Notes under the pieces: generated by a model
The model's database searches: none
What the model was told of the DNA's origin: nothing
What the model saw: the letters and a program-made list of their open reading frames with translations, nothing else
Assembly (NCBI GenBank): GCA_036245805.1
Contig: BTRK01000006.1
Span: 36,708,901 to 36,772,900, forward strand
Source: Pristionchus mayeri
Taxonomy: Eukaryota > Nematoda > Chromadorea > Rhabditida > Neodiplogasteridae
DNA: 64,000 bases
Direction of reading: 5' to 3'
Part shown: positions 1-11,410 of the stretch, one piece after another
How the letters are laid out: the number at the start of each line of letters is the position of its first letter
Position numbering within the stretch: position 1 is the stretch's first letter
Translations under genes and position numbers: made by a program

Positions 1-1454
1 ACCTTATGCACCAGTCGGTCAACTGTCGTCACGCAACTGCCCACCAACTCATGGCTGCAATCCATCTCTTGTCCTTCGGGAGGGAATATATAGAGACAAG
101 ACTCACTTGCCATCCTGGTCCCAGTCGAAGCATTCAATGAGAAATTGTCTGGAATGGCAAGGAATATCCAATTGAATGAGGAAACAGAGTCTACCTATTC
201 TTCTCCCCATAGCACAATTGTCCGAGATGGATCTCGATGGGCTTCCATTTTGGATTGAGGTTCTGCTCTTTGTATCGTGTTCGATATGCCAGTTGGAGTC
301 TGAATGGCAGGGTTTCCTACCGTAGTCTACCCGCATAATCCACTCGATGGGTTCTATTCACTCACGTATTGTCATAGTTGATGCGGGAGATCTTGAGGAA
401 GGGATCACACTTCCCCAGGAAGTCCTTCCTGTCTACATTCGAGGCAGAGCAGATGAAGTAGAGAGACTCCTGCCTCCCCTTTGATTGCTCCTCCGCCGAG
501 ATCGTAATCGACCCGTATTGCTTCCCCTCCTCACTGTAATAAAAGAGTGTAGACTTCTATCCTAAGGAAAGAAGCCATTAGAGACACTCATTCTCATATG
601 TTTACGCCATTGTTTCTCTATCCTCTATCTCTCGTTCTCTCACTCGGAAAGGAGTCGGTGATCCTCACGATGGGATGAAGATGGAAAAGAGACAGATGGG
701 ACAGCAATAGAATATGAAGATAGAGAAGAAAACAGGTGATAGTTGCATGCATACATGAGTGGTACGATAAAGCGACAGTGATCATTCATGGAAGGAGCTT
801 ACACTGCGACTGCATCATCGGAAACGATCACTCCTCTGAATATACTGCCTCGTCCCTCATGTAAACTAGACCACAAACTAGAGAGCGTAAAGCGACACAG
901 AAGCTGTTAGTATTGGGAGAGAAAATGTCAGGGTTGTTGTTACAGCCACGGTATTCGTAATGGATCACCTCAGGGGTACGGTAACCCTATTGTATTTGGC
1001 GCCGATGATCTCGTGAAGGAGAATCGTCGCCTGGCCGAGTCTCGTATGCTTGCCCTTGTTGCCTTTGTCGAACCTGAAAAAGTGACTTCCCATTCTTCAG
1101 GGCGAACAATGTAATCTGATCTCTGTTGCACTATTCCATAACATCAGCATCAAGAACGAAGTTTGGTCAGACAACAGATAGAACTACATACACTTCGAAG
1201 AGAAGTCGTTGTTGCTCTCCGAAGTTGTACACCAACTGGATCTTCGTCGCCCAATCGGGGTCGAGGGTGTTGTTGATGGTCTGAATTTCGGATTCCTCTA
1301 CATCTCGTTCCTTCTCAACCTCAGTCCTTCCTGATTCCTTCCACTTTCTCGATCGGATCATTCCTGCCTGTGTAGAGGAGACGACGCAGAAGGGATCAGA
1401 GACCGAGTCGATATCAGCATCCCTCAATCCCCTGCAATCCACTCCCCTATGCAT
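1..1454 (-). CDS. Copine (tandem C2 domain protein), 3' part cut off by window edge
   Basis: Copines are Ca2+-dependent phospholipid-binding proteins with two C2 domains and a C-terminal vWA-like domain that recruits partners to membranes. Six exons with matching phases are visible on the minus strand: 1192-1454, 969-1073, 366-533, 195-299, 107-148 and 1-54. The first exon gives the C2A start (DSVSDPFCVV, then NNTLDPDWATKIQLVY). The second gives FDKGNKGKHTRLGQ and the third QESLYFICSAS and GKCDPFLKIS. The fourth reads YKEQNLNPKWKPIEISL, and the last two join into FDWDQDGNHELVGS, the end of C2B. The vWA domain should lie left of the window. I chose the ATG at 1454 because it sits just before the first C2 strand; an upstream coding exon is possible. 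C. elegans copines include nra-1 and gem-4, but the exact orthologue cannot be told from this part. Confidence 0.88.
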
Positions 1455-4065
1455 TTATTCATCCATTGGCTTCCGCTCTCTTCCGAGGACAACTCATCCC
1501 TCCACGCAAAACAAAGCAAGAAGGGACCCTAGACTATTTGAGAGAGTCCCGAGTTATATCCGCGGATCCCTCCATCTCTCGCACACAACGGGTACAAGGA
1601 GTGAGTACTCGTGAGTAGAGTGCGGAGATGAAGAGTGACGAGTGAGAGGACGGATGCAAATTGAGATCATCTCTTCTTGAAGAGTGAGAGGGAGCGGCGT
1701 CTCTTCAAGAAGAGAGGGGTTCTCTTCTTGCAGAGAGTGGACAAAGATGGGTGTTTCTCTAATTTAGTTAGTTTTCTGTGGTTCAAATGATGTAAGCATT
1801 AGCGATATGTGATTTACATACTGTGTCAAAGGCTGTCAACACACTTAGTTGGGTTCTAGGGTCGGGCTGGGGACGTCAGGAAAGGGAGAAGAGCACCAAA
1901 GGAGTAAGCACGCATAATAGCATGAGAAAATAGAAGGGATCGTCCAATGGAGTCCAATCTGGACTTTGTTATACGTGCGCATGGAAAATGGAGGTGGAGA
2001 CAGTTATCTAGACGAGGGATGTAGAGGTGGCTGCGCAATGAAATAGGCTAGCATAATGCGTCAAAAATGTCATTTTATTCGTTTTAAATTGTGTGAAATA
2101 GCTCTGCTCTTCAAGAAGACCCTCTCGCTCTTCTTGAAGAGCTCGCCCATCCCTCCCTCTCTTCATCATTCGTCGTTCGACCGCTCAAAAGAGCGGTGAA
2201 CTCTTCCTCTTCCTCTTCATCTCCGCAGTCTACTCGTGAGTCAATCATCCACTTCTTCTTCCTTCCTCACTAACCCCGATGTTTCACTCCTCCCTCATCC
2301 AACAACACCCCACCCACACCCACACCTAGGCAGTCTAGGATTGCATTTCTTTCTCCCAAGAGAGAGCGCGAGTCTAATGGCTCCAACTTGCAGTTCATGC
2401 ATCTTTCACTGCTCCGGGAAAACGAGAGGTCGTTTGGGATTGAAAGTGTTTCTCGGGAATGGGAGTGACACACCTTGCGGAGATGGTAACGACGACTCGT
2501 GAAGTGTTCTCATCTGATTCGTCCTCCTCGATTCCAAATGGAGCAGGGCTCTGATCGTAGTAGACGTCCATCTGGAGAAAGAGAGAATCCCTCCCCTCAA
2601 GGACTGAGATTAACGAGGGACGGATGAAAGAAGGAAAGAGCCGTTCGAGATTGCGAGAGATAGAGAGAAGGAGAGCGAATTATGGCAACTTCGATAGGAA
2701 ATGAGTGAAGAGATGGGGAGGAGATGAGGGAACGTCACGAGAGGAGAGGAAGTGAGAAGGAGTAATGGGAATGATGTGCTCATGCTCAGACAACGTGAGG
2801 GGATTAGGGCGTGAGAACGGATGAATGATCCATGAAGAGGGACAAATGGAACAATTACTATCGCTGCTCGCTCCTTGTGCCGCTCCCTTCCCCCTTGAGG
2901 AGGAATTCCTCTGCCGATGGGGCGGAGCCTCCCTCCATCCCCCCTCCCTCCTGTCCTTTGTACAGAGAGTTTTAAATTGTGTTTGGCACAAAACATGGCG
3001 AATCATTGCGAGGGAAAGGAGGAGAGACGGGGTGGCGTCATTCGGGATGGAGGAGGCAGGATAGACAAGGAGAGGAATGGAAGGAGAAGGGAGATCAAGA
3101 ACAGATGAGTCGAAGCTGGAGAAAGGAAATCTGAGAAGCAAAAGAACATTGTAATGGAAAGAGAACTCGTGTTTCAGATCGGGACCGAACGAGAGAGAAT
3201 GGAGTAGGGTGAGGGTCAGACTCCCCCGTAGTCCAGAAGAGGGAGGAAAAAGCGTGTGAAATGTAAATTGAGCACCTTCGGGAGTCCCTTCGCTGCTGCA
3301 GTTGTATAATGAGAGGAAATGGTGAAAGAACCCGAGAAAGGAAAGGAGGGAGGAGCTTAGCCTGCTGATTTGCAGAACCCCGTCGAAAATAGACGGTGTC
3401 GAATTAGGGAGATAGCGAGAGGGAGATGCGGAAGAGGGTCGAGTTGAGTCAAGAGTAGATCAGAAAAGTAAAGTGAGTTAGGAGAAGAAGAGAGACAAGA
3501 TCGTGAGTCAAAGGAGGAAGGAGGAAGATGTGGAATAGTGCATTCATGAGAAGGAGCAACGGGTCGTCGAGAGGGAGGGGGGAAGAATGAGAATGATGAT
3601 GAGGAGAGGGGGAGGGGGGAGGACTATCGAAGAGAACTTGTTGTGGAAGGGTCGAATGTCGCCAGGCATCTGCTGTTCGAAATTGAACGGAGGAACGGAG
3701 GGAAAGGGCGGATCACTCCTTCGTCACTTGAGGGAATCGGAGAACTCTCCCACGTATTCGCCCCCCTACTGACACCAACAAAGTTATGGATAGTGGCCAG
3801 TGGAAGGGAGGGCCATCCGCGCGAGTGGGAGGAGCAGGGGGAATACGGTGGACGGGCGCAACAAGATCAGGAACGATAATGGCCCAGAGATTCCACGGGA
3901 GAATGGTAACGAGAGGGAATGTCGTTAGACGGCGGGCGATGGAAGTGAGACGGGAAGGAAGGTTTTTCGAAGAATATGAGCGCCCCCATCGCAGTCGCAA
4001 TACATTTCAGTCCCATTTCCGTGCCTATTCTCAGGAGGTTGTGCATGGAAGTGTAGAGGATCAAG
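1455..4065. other. Gene-free stretch between copine and the DEG/ENaC gene
   Basis: This divergent upstream region of about 2.6 kb carries no exon I can support. Open frames here, for example around 2236-2502 and 2610-2996, are low-complexity Ser/Pro/Arg translations of CT-rich DNA and lack splice-consistent partners. It should hold the promoters of both flanking genes. Confidence 0.6.
1671..2141. promoter_or_regulatory. Clustered TTCnnGAA palindromes upstream of copine (heat-shock-element-like)
   Basis: The palindrome CTCTTCTTGAAGAG occurs at 1671-1684 and 2128-2141. The variant CTCTTCAAGAAGAG is at 1701-1714, a 12-base version at 2107-2118, and a degenerate copy (CTCTTCTTGCAGAG) near 1722-1735. 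Each contains the inverted TTC..GAA unit used by heat-shock factor (known consensus nTTCnnGAAnnTTCn). They lie about 220-690 bp upstream of the copine start codon. The sequence matches are direct; the regulatory role is inference, and a simple repeat in CT-rich DNA is the alternative. Confidence 0.35.
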
Positions 4066-6913
4066 ATGCTACGTCGACAATTCAAGAAGGCGAGCGACAA
4101 GGAAAATATGATCAAGGTGAGCTCATCCTGCCGCTGCTGGTGACGCTCCTGATGACGAGGATTCAGGATGAGTATCCGGGACTCGACTTTCTCGGGCTGC
4201 AAGACGTACTGAGCTCAAATACGAAGTGGTACAAGGCCCTCTGGCTGTTGGTCCTCATCATCAATTTCCTCCTCGGTCAGTCTAAGAATATCCATAACCA
4301 GCCATCGTACATGCTGCCAACTATCGGTAAGAGTCGGCCACGTCAGCAAAGGCAATAAACGAAGCGGAAGGGTCGACGGCGGCAAAACAATATTCTCTCA
4401 GCCGGGCAGATGCACACAATATCTAGATAGAATATTATATTGTTTGGCTACCCGAGATAGCCTCCACTTTGCGAACAATTGGATGTGGGAGAAGGGGACG
4501 TAGGAGTACGTGGTTTAATTCACTTCCTGGATTCAGGCGCCATCTGCACCGTGCAGATAATCTCCGAGTACATGGCACATCCAACCGCCACTCTAATCAG
4601 CTACAAATCGGTACGACGAAAGGAGAGAGGGCATCAGACACACATCATCTGATCATGAGAATACAAAGCCATCCTCTTGGGAAGGAAAAGAGCCGAATGA
4701 TTTCATTCTTGATAATGAGGCAGACTATATTGAGCTAGGAGTGTTTTTTTCTCAGGTGGACTCTTTGCTGCTGCCTCAAGTGACAGTGTGCGGGACTGCA
4801 GCTGACCACGTTGACTTCGCAAGATTCTACGCCTTCGCCCACCCGAAACTGACGAAAGTGAGCTATGCATAGTAACCACCTACACCACAGAATGAAAAAT
4901 GCAGGCGGACAACGAAACACTCACGCAGTTGCTCGTTTACATTTTGGCCGGTAGCGGCTTTCAAAAGTTCGACCCTGTCGTGAATTTGTGGAATGAGACG
5001 TAGGAAACATGTAGTTTCCATCACATTTAATTCTAAAGATCAGGTACTTGATGGAGACGCTCAAACCTATGTATGAGATACTTCGCGGAACGATGAGCAC
5101 AAAAGTATTTGAAAGCCCGCGAAAAAAGTGTGCTCAAGTGCTCTGTTTGTAGGAGTTCTTTCACTACGGGCAGGATCTCTTCGGATTTCAGTGCTCTGAT
5201 CTATTTCAACAATGCAAACTCGGGGAAGAGATACTCGACTGCTGTAAAGTGAGTGTATCTTTTTAACCTTTGAAAAACGGGAGATCAGGTTTTCCAACCT
5301 ACATACACAATCCGACGCGGTCGCTGCTTCCGGGCGGTCAGACTGCATCAGATGAGCTATGACGAGTTGGGCAAACTGGGTCTGCGATTCAAGGAACCCA
5401 TAAAATTGTTCCCCTCGTGGTCATCGGTATGAGAAGGACTACTGGCGCAAGAAAGCAGCGTGGTTTCATTCAGGAGGAGTTGTTAATATTTTTGAACGAG
5501 TACAAGACCGATATTGCGCCCTTTCCGAGACTGTACATGTGAGTGATCCTAGTGTGGCAAATATTTTCGAAATTTCGACAGGTACTCTCACGACTACAAC
5601 AAATTCCGAGTGAGTTCTACTGAGATGAAACTGATCCAGAGGGACGGAATCTGTGAGAACGAGAACAACGATAAGGGGAAGAGCACGTGTTACATCGAGG
5701 TCCGTTCTTCCTTCCGCCCGCCCTTTTTGTGTGCTTTCTTTATCGCGCCCCGATCCCTGATATTTCCGATATCCGTTTGCTATCTCATCACACACCACAA
5801 AGTAAGAGGTGCACTACGGAATGAGCGCCGGGGAGCCTTTGGAAGTTGCCAAGGTTCTTGTGTGTGCGCGCGTGCGTCAAATCCCATTTCCACGGCGGCC
5901 GATCGCGAGTCCGATATTTCTTCTCAGAAGTGGATAGAACAACAGCTCGAGGGCAAACTAAACTGCACGTACCCGTATATGGACATGCTGCGAGAGACTA
6001 CGGTAATGACGTTAACCGGAGTGGGAGTTATAGACAACTTCCTTCCAGTCTCCACCCTGCGAACCTCATGTCATTCTACGCAATTACTCTGCTTCGGTGC
6101 AGTCGGAGGGATACGATGCGCATGATGTGGGGAAATAGATGTTACTAATATTAATTTGATAGTATTAAATATGATATTGTTATTGGATTTTCCAATAACA
6201 GTATAAATGAACGAGAGAAGGTAAATATTGGACATAGAATGAAAGAGTGAATCACGGTTGGTAACTCCTGAATCATTTCCAATAAAGAGAACTCAAATTA
6301 TGAGTAAAGAAAACGGAACTAGCAAAGAAACACGACCCTCTCTAAACTAGTTTTCGCTTTCGTCGGAAGATCAAAGAGGAAGATGAGGCGCGGGCGATGA
6401 TCTAAGCCTCGTCTTGCGAAACTCCTCCTTGAAGTGACTCATCTCTTCCAGTGCACACTCGCTTGCAATCGCACTGAGTACAACATCCAGATAGAGAGGA
6501 CCAAGAGCAATTTCGCCGGTCTCCCATACAAGTTAGTTCTTCGTCTAGGCGCATAAAATGTCTGAGAATCGTAGATATCGCGCTGACATAAATTACAATG
6601 ATCTCCAGTATCAGTTGATAGAAGAAGTGACAACCATTTCCTTTCTCGGACTGGTACCTAAATTTCCACGTAATCGTTATCAAAATTTCATTCAGGTGGC
6701 CCAATTAGGCGGGCAATTAGGGCTGTTCCTAGGCAGTTCCATAATAGATCTCATCCAATTGGCGCTCATTCTCTCCATCATCGTAGGCAGGTCAGTTGCT
6801 CGAGTGTTGCCGTTCTGCTCTCTTACACAATCATTCACAGATACGCGAGAGGCGCCGTTTACGCCTCACCCCCTTCCAAATCGAATCCAACGATCACTGT
6901 GATGCCCTCATAA
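4066..6913 (+). CDS. DEG/ENaC (degenerin/epithelial sodium channel) family subunit
   Basis: Sixteen exons give a protein of 453 aa: 4066-4116, 4167-4275, 4537-4610, 4756-4857, 4905-4999, 5044-5104, 5153-5248, 5289-5426, 5474-5538, 5582-5699, 5928-6002, 6049-6126, 6452-6531, 6575-6626, 6696-6790 and 6841-6913. All intron phases match. TM1 is ALWLLVLIINFLL, followed by LPQVTVCGTA. The cysteine-rich ectodomain includes FGFQCSDLFQQCKLG and PTYTIRRGRCFRAV. It continues with KLNCTYPYMDM, CEPHVILRNYS and CTLACNRTEYN. The pre-TM2 and TM2 segment is LGGQLGLFLGSSIIDLIQLA with the G/S-x-S selectivity filter as GSS. The family forms trimeric amiloride-sensitive Na+ channels in the plasma membrane, gated in worms by touch, acid or peptides. 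The usual His-Gly gating motif before TM1 appears as Leu-Gly (FLGLQDV). The gene is tail-to-tail with the Cys-loop channel, 173 bp apart. An orthologue was not assigned. Confidence 0.93.
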
Positions 6914-6954
6914 CTACTGTATATCACACGAATTTACGCGACGACGAGAAACAA

Positions 6955-6960
6955 AATAAA
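6955..6960 (+). terminator. AATAAA polyadenylation signal of the DEG/ENaC gene
   Basis: A canonical AATAAA lies 42 nt after the TAA stop at 6911-6913. Confidence 0.6.
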
Positions 6961-7086
6961 TACGCAGTTCAAATAAAAAAGGACGTGTCAGGGGAAGAGC
7001 AGATGAGAGAAGGAGGGAAGAGAAGTGAAGAGTGGGAGGAGGGACGGGGATGGGACGAAATGAGCTAAACCTATCAATCTGATTGT

Positions 7087-9332
7087 TTAGATTAGAAATG
7101 CTCTGGCGAAGAGGATGAGATAGACGAAGGAGAGAAGGCCGCACATCTCGCCCCTCCACACCGTCATATTCCGCTTCCAGCCACGAGTACGAATGTCACC
7201 TTGAATTTATACAACTCATGAGGGGATCAGACTACGTCAGTCTACCCAGTCCTTTGACGAAGTCTGTCATGAATCCAGGGAAGGGATCGACGGGCAGGGC
7301 GTTGTAGGCCTTCGAGTACCTGGCAAATATTCAACACATGTTCCGCATGATCATCCGTCTAGCTCACGTGTCAATAATATACGTCTGAGCTCCGGTCTGG
7401 CTGCAGAGAATCCAGAGGGAAAGTTGGAAGGAGAAACAGAAGACGGTCAGGGCGAGGGAGAATCCGTGGAACATCACTGAATAATGAATAAAGAGTAGAA
7501 CAAGGGATGGGCACTCACTCGCTCGCGGCACGAGATACACGGAGACGGGACAGATCACACTGAATTCTCTGATGAACAAGGAGTGGATGATGAAGGTCAG
7601 GCCGTTGAGGAGAGTGGCGAATTGGACCTTGATAGATTAGTGCCATGGGCTGACCGAATAGACGTACATCTTTGATGAGTAGTGAAGTGAGGGAGATGAT
7701 GGTCGAGGAGATCAGTGGGAGGGCGACAGTAACGAAGTACGTCGCACTGTGGCGTCTGTAGAAGATGTAGAGGTTGTAGATCGACCTGAAGAGATCTAAA
7801 TATAAGCCATCGATTTGTAATAACTGACCAAGTCTTGGTCACTTCGTTGCCAGTGATGGGCGAGTTGTTCTCCTTCTCTCCGAATCGATAAAATGAGATG
7901 TTATTGGACGCACGATGAATGGTGAATTCGCCGCTCGTCAGCTTTTGCGTTGCGTTCGACCAACCTGCGATTCAGATAGGTGCAAAAAGTTTCAACATTT
8001 TAGATACGATTGTTATAAATCAGCACAAACGCATCTGCGATACTTGCACTACGTTGAATGAGAGCAATAAGAGAGCTTTAGGAAACAGCTTTGTGAAATT
8101 CGACCTTACGCAAACTCACTGAGGAACATGGTAGGCGGCAATCCTCTGTACACATTCAGTCTCACTTGTCGCATCTTCCTCGGGGTGTAGAGGCGAACGC
8201 CGCCTAGAAGAAGAACACTCTTTTTCTTCATTTCTCAGAGTACGCGATTATGACGTTCATGACTTCTCTGGTTAAAGAGTTCCAAAAGGAAGTCAGTTGA
8301 TTTACTATATATTCATGCTCATAGGGAATCTTTTAGCACAATTAAGCTTAGTAAGGGACTGACATGCATGGTCGTCGTAGGGGTAGTCGGAGAAGTCCAT
8401 TATGCAGCCAACCTTCATCGAGAACGTCGGATAGGTCTCCACTTTCGCCTCAAATCATTCCTTTTCTACTCAATTTGTAGACAAAACACTTACCCTGGTG
8501 TATGTCTTGCCTCCGTCTAGTGACACGGTCTGTAGAGTGATGTGCGCGTTGCGGGAAATATCGTGCACCGAGTAGATGCCATTGATGCTGGAGGAAGATG
8601 ATCAATTGGCTGAGAAACTCTATCGTATTCATTGTTTACCTGTTGGAGACGCGAACGTCGGGCATCCAAATCTGCCACTTCTTCACATTCGTCGTCGAGA
8701 CTCCATCGTAGTCCTTCGGATCCCACCCGAGAAACTCGTCGAACCAACTCTAGAATTCACAAGTTGGGCATGAAATGGAGTTTGTTGCTTTCGTTGCTCA
8801 TTTGAACAACACCTTCGGATAGGCCTCAATCCTTCAATAAAAGCAAAACACGTAGACACATTATTTACCATATACATGTGTCCGTGGACTGTCATTGTCT
8901 GCTCTTTCTGATTGAAGGAGACGTGAGTGACGTGCAGATGGATGTCCACGTCGAGGGAGTTGTCTGCTACCTTCACTGGACGATCGTTCCTTCGATGCTT
9001 CTTTCAGACAGAGAAAATTGCACGAAATTTCAGAAATCGTTTCACAGATAAGTCAACAAAAAGATAATGATATTCCAATGATTTTCTAGTAACTTTACCT
9101 ATTGTAATTTTTGAAAATTGCCAATTGCAAGGAGTTTTGTTGATCGGCATACGTGCGATTGTAAACGTCTGAATTGCACCTTCAGAAGGAACCTATTCAG
9201 TAATGACAAACATTCGTCGTTGTCCTCATCCGGATTGAGTTGCAGTCCTTCTGAGTCCTCAGAGTCCTTTGTCGAATAGACTGTCGCAGACAAGATTATC
9301 AACCCGAGCAGACAGGCCCTGAGACTCCTCAT
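7087..9332 (-). CDS. Cys-loop ligand-gated ion channel subunit (divergent LGC type)
   Basis: Thirteen exons with consistent phases give 447 aa: 9212-9332, 9099-9168, 8869-8989, 8640-8749, 8494-8587, 8364-8448, 8120-8203, 7829-7964, 7668-7785, 7519-7627, 7368-7476, 7246-7319 and 7087-7199. The start is a signal peptide (MRSLRACLLGLIILSATVYS). The ligand-binding domain has NDRPVKVADNSLDVDIHL, WFDEFLGWDP and KWQIWMPDVRVSN. The Cys loop is CIMDFSDYPYDDHAC, with exactly 13 residues between cysteines and its second Cys codon split by an intron. M1 is in TYFVTVALPLISSTII and M4 in GEMCGLLSFVYLILFARAFL, at the very C terminus. The M2 stretch (VQFATLLNGLTFIIHSLF) lacks the standard anion-type PAR and nicotinic GEK starts, so ion selectivity and ligand cannot be assigned. 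No vicinal Cys pair of alpha-nicotinic type is seen in loop C. Confidence 0.93.
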
Positions 9333-9639
9333 TACTTCTCTGCAGGGTTGTGCGAGGAGTGCGAGTGAGTGAGGTTGGAGCTACTGGTGGTTTACGTTAC
9401 AGGTGAGCCGGCCGAGGTCTCTCATTTCCCCGTGCTCTCTCGCCATTCCTCCCTGTACATAGTGTAAACGACGACCGGGCATTGAAAACGTGAATGGAGG
9501 GTGGAGGAATCGATATTCTTGGTTATTCTTGGTTATTATTTATTACTCGGAACTGCTCCCTAGTCCATGCCAACTGTTGAGGAAGAGCGGAAACGAGGGA
9601 AGAAAAAGAGAAGAAGAGAAGGAGACGAACAGCCCAGTG
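9333..9639. promoter_or_regulatory. Shared upstream region between Cys-loop channel and transthyretin-like gene
   Basis: The two genes start head-to-head only 307 bp apart, so both promoters must lie here or overlap the first exons. I see no clear TATA box or trans-splice landmark. The role is inferred from gene orientation only. Confidence 0.4.
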
Positions 9640-10362
9640 ATGATCTCCTTGCTACTACTCATTTCTTTGATTCCTCTGGTGATTTCATCGCCCGCCGCCC
9701 CTCCCATCGCCAATATTCGAAGGGTTTCCTACACGTTTCGAGTGACGGGCGCGATAAGATGCGCCTTCAAGAAGCACCACGTGTCGTGGATCAACATCTC
9801 ACTCTATGAGGTATCTCCCTTCCCTCGGTGTCCAATTTCATCCTATTCTAAGGATGACCCGTGGACGCCGTTGCACACTCATGACGAGTTGATCGACAAG
9901 AGGGACTATCTGATTCCCTGGTATGAGACATTTTTAGTGTCTTGATGTTCTCTAATTGATGTTTTCGGTATTCTCAATAGCTTTGAACTTTGTGATCCCT
10001 TTAGGTACCAATCTGCTCGTCTCTCATTGGGTGGCCGACTGGAGGACACGCCCTTCGACGATGCCGTCGAGCCGTATCTCCACGTCAGAACGAATTGCAC
10101 TCCCAGGGGATGGATCGAAGACGTACGTCCGTCTGTCCTCTTTCCCCCAGTCTGCGGTCAAGTGCTCATTAGAGTCCCCGATGACTGCCGAATAACAAGC
10201 AAAACAACGTTGATGCTATGACTCTTCATCTTTCAGTTGTGTCTGGCGTTGCCCTCGATCAAAGATCACTCCTCCCTTCATGTTGGAATGATGGAAGCGC
10301 CCGCCTTCGCCCCTCTCCAGACAGTGCCCTGTAGGAAGTACTGGCAGAGTGATCATGCTTAG
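9640..10362 (+). CDS. Transthyretin-like (TTR/TTL) family secreted protein
   Basis: Four exons, 9640-9810, 9853-9920, 10005-10122 and 10237-10362, encode 160 aa. The protein starts with a signal peptide (MISLLLLISLIPLVISSPAA). It continues with FRVTGAIRCAFKKHHVSWIN, then HTHDELIDKRDYLIPWYQ, LSLGGRLED and EPYLHVRTNC. This order of a first beta strand ending in Cys, an acidic D-E-L-I-D segment, a glycine-flanked strand and a PYL..C strand is the nematode TTL pattern. These are small extracellular beta-sandwich proteins; TTR-52, for example, bridges apoptotic cells and phagocyte receptors, but most have no known role. The ATG at 9640 was chosen because it begins a clean hydrophobic signal; an upstream ATG in another frame gives no signal. 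Four cysteines in the mature part suggest two disulfides. Confidence 0.85.
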
Positions 10363-10410
10363 AACACTTTATGACATCCCTACAAATTCCTTCGAATAAG
10401 CAAGAGCGAG

Positions 10411-10420
10411 AATAAATAAA
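10411..10420 (+). terminator. Overlapping AATAAA polyadenylation signals of the TTR-like gene
   Basis: Two overlapping AATAAA hexamers (AATAAATAAA) lie 49-58 nt after the TAG stop. Confidence 0.6.
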
Positions 10421-11410
10421 CAATTTGTGAGAGGCGCGTCAAGTGATTACTAGTAGAGGATGGAATATTCAGTGAAGAAAGGAAGAGAAGGGAAAGCAAT
10501 GGGGATGGAAAGCGGGATGGTTGTTGTTGTTCTCTCGCCAGTGAAGGGATGGAACTCGACGGTGCAACTCTAGTGCTTCTTCCTCATTCTTTCCCTCGTG
10601 TGACCGTGAGTGTGGAAGGGGGGAAGACCTCGTCTCGCGAGAGGGACAGGCTGGAAAGATAATAGAAGAGAAGGACAGCAGTGACCAGATTCGAGTGTAT
10701 TGGTTACCTAGTGGAGAGATGCCTAGGAAGGCGATAGGACTAATCGTGCCCTGCGGGGAAACGAAAACGGAAATGAAAGCGACAAATCGGCTGCTAACGA
10801 GAAATGGAAGGGAAAACAAAGAAATGGGGTGAGGGGACGAATCGTCGCATAATCCTATCTACCGTGTATTATTACAGAAACGGGTACCTAAAACTGAAAG
10901 TGCACCAGAAAAAATTGAATAGAGAACATGCTTAAATGGTGCGAGAACACGGGAAAAGTTGCGGAAACCAGAGCTCGAAAGGGTAACGGGGAAATTATTA
11001 GGGAATAAATTGGCACGGGGACAATCAAAACAAAGAACGGAACATGAAAATGCAGAGAAACACAAAGAGAGAAGGGCTAAGGGAGATGGGCTGTGGGTGA
11101 TTGATGACTAGTATATTGCATTGTGATTGTAAGAGTGTGAGTGAGCGAGGGACGCCGTCTCCAATCGCTGGAAAGTATTGGGAAAACGTTGCAGGAGAGC
11201 ATTCGTGAGTCTTTGGCGGCGGTCGGGAGGCTGAGGTTTCGCGTGGAGAGTTGAGTCGCAAGAATCGGGAAGAATTTGAGTCGTCGTGTTTGTGTGTACT
11301 CTAACGAAACCAGGCAAAGGAGGAGAAGAGGGGCGGGCACGGAGGAATATACACTGTACAAGCAGATGATAATACTGGGCTAGCTGAATGGCAGGATTGG
11401 GGGGGGGGGG
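10421..11410. other. Convergent intergenic region (TTR-like / capicua 3' ends)
   Basis: No coding exon was found here. It should contain the capicua 3' UTR. A 12-nt G run (C run in the sense of the gene) at 11399-11410 directly follows the capicua stop codon. Confidence 0.55.

Noticed and set aside
2610..3141. Overlapping minus-strand ORFs of 128 and 153 codons
   Set aside because: Ser/Pro/Leu-rich translation of CT-rich DNA in competing frames, without splice-consistent neighbours.
3786..4358. 190-codon plus-strand ORF across the start of the DEG/ENaC gene
   Set aside because: Only its parts at 4167-4275 belong to the real channel frame; the rest reads through the first intron and upstream DNA.
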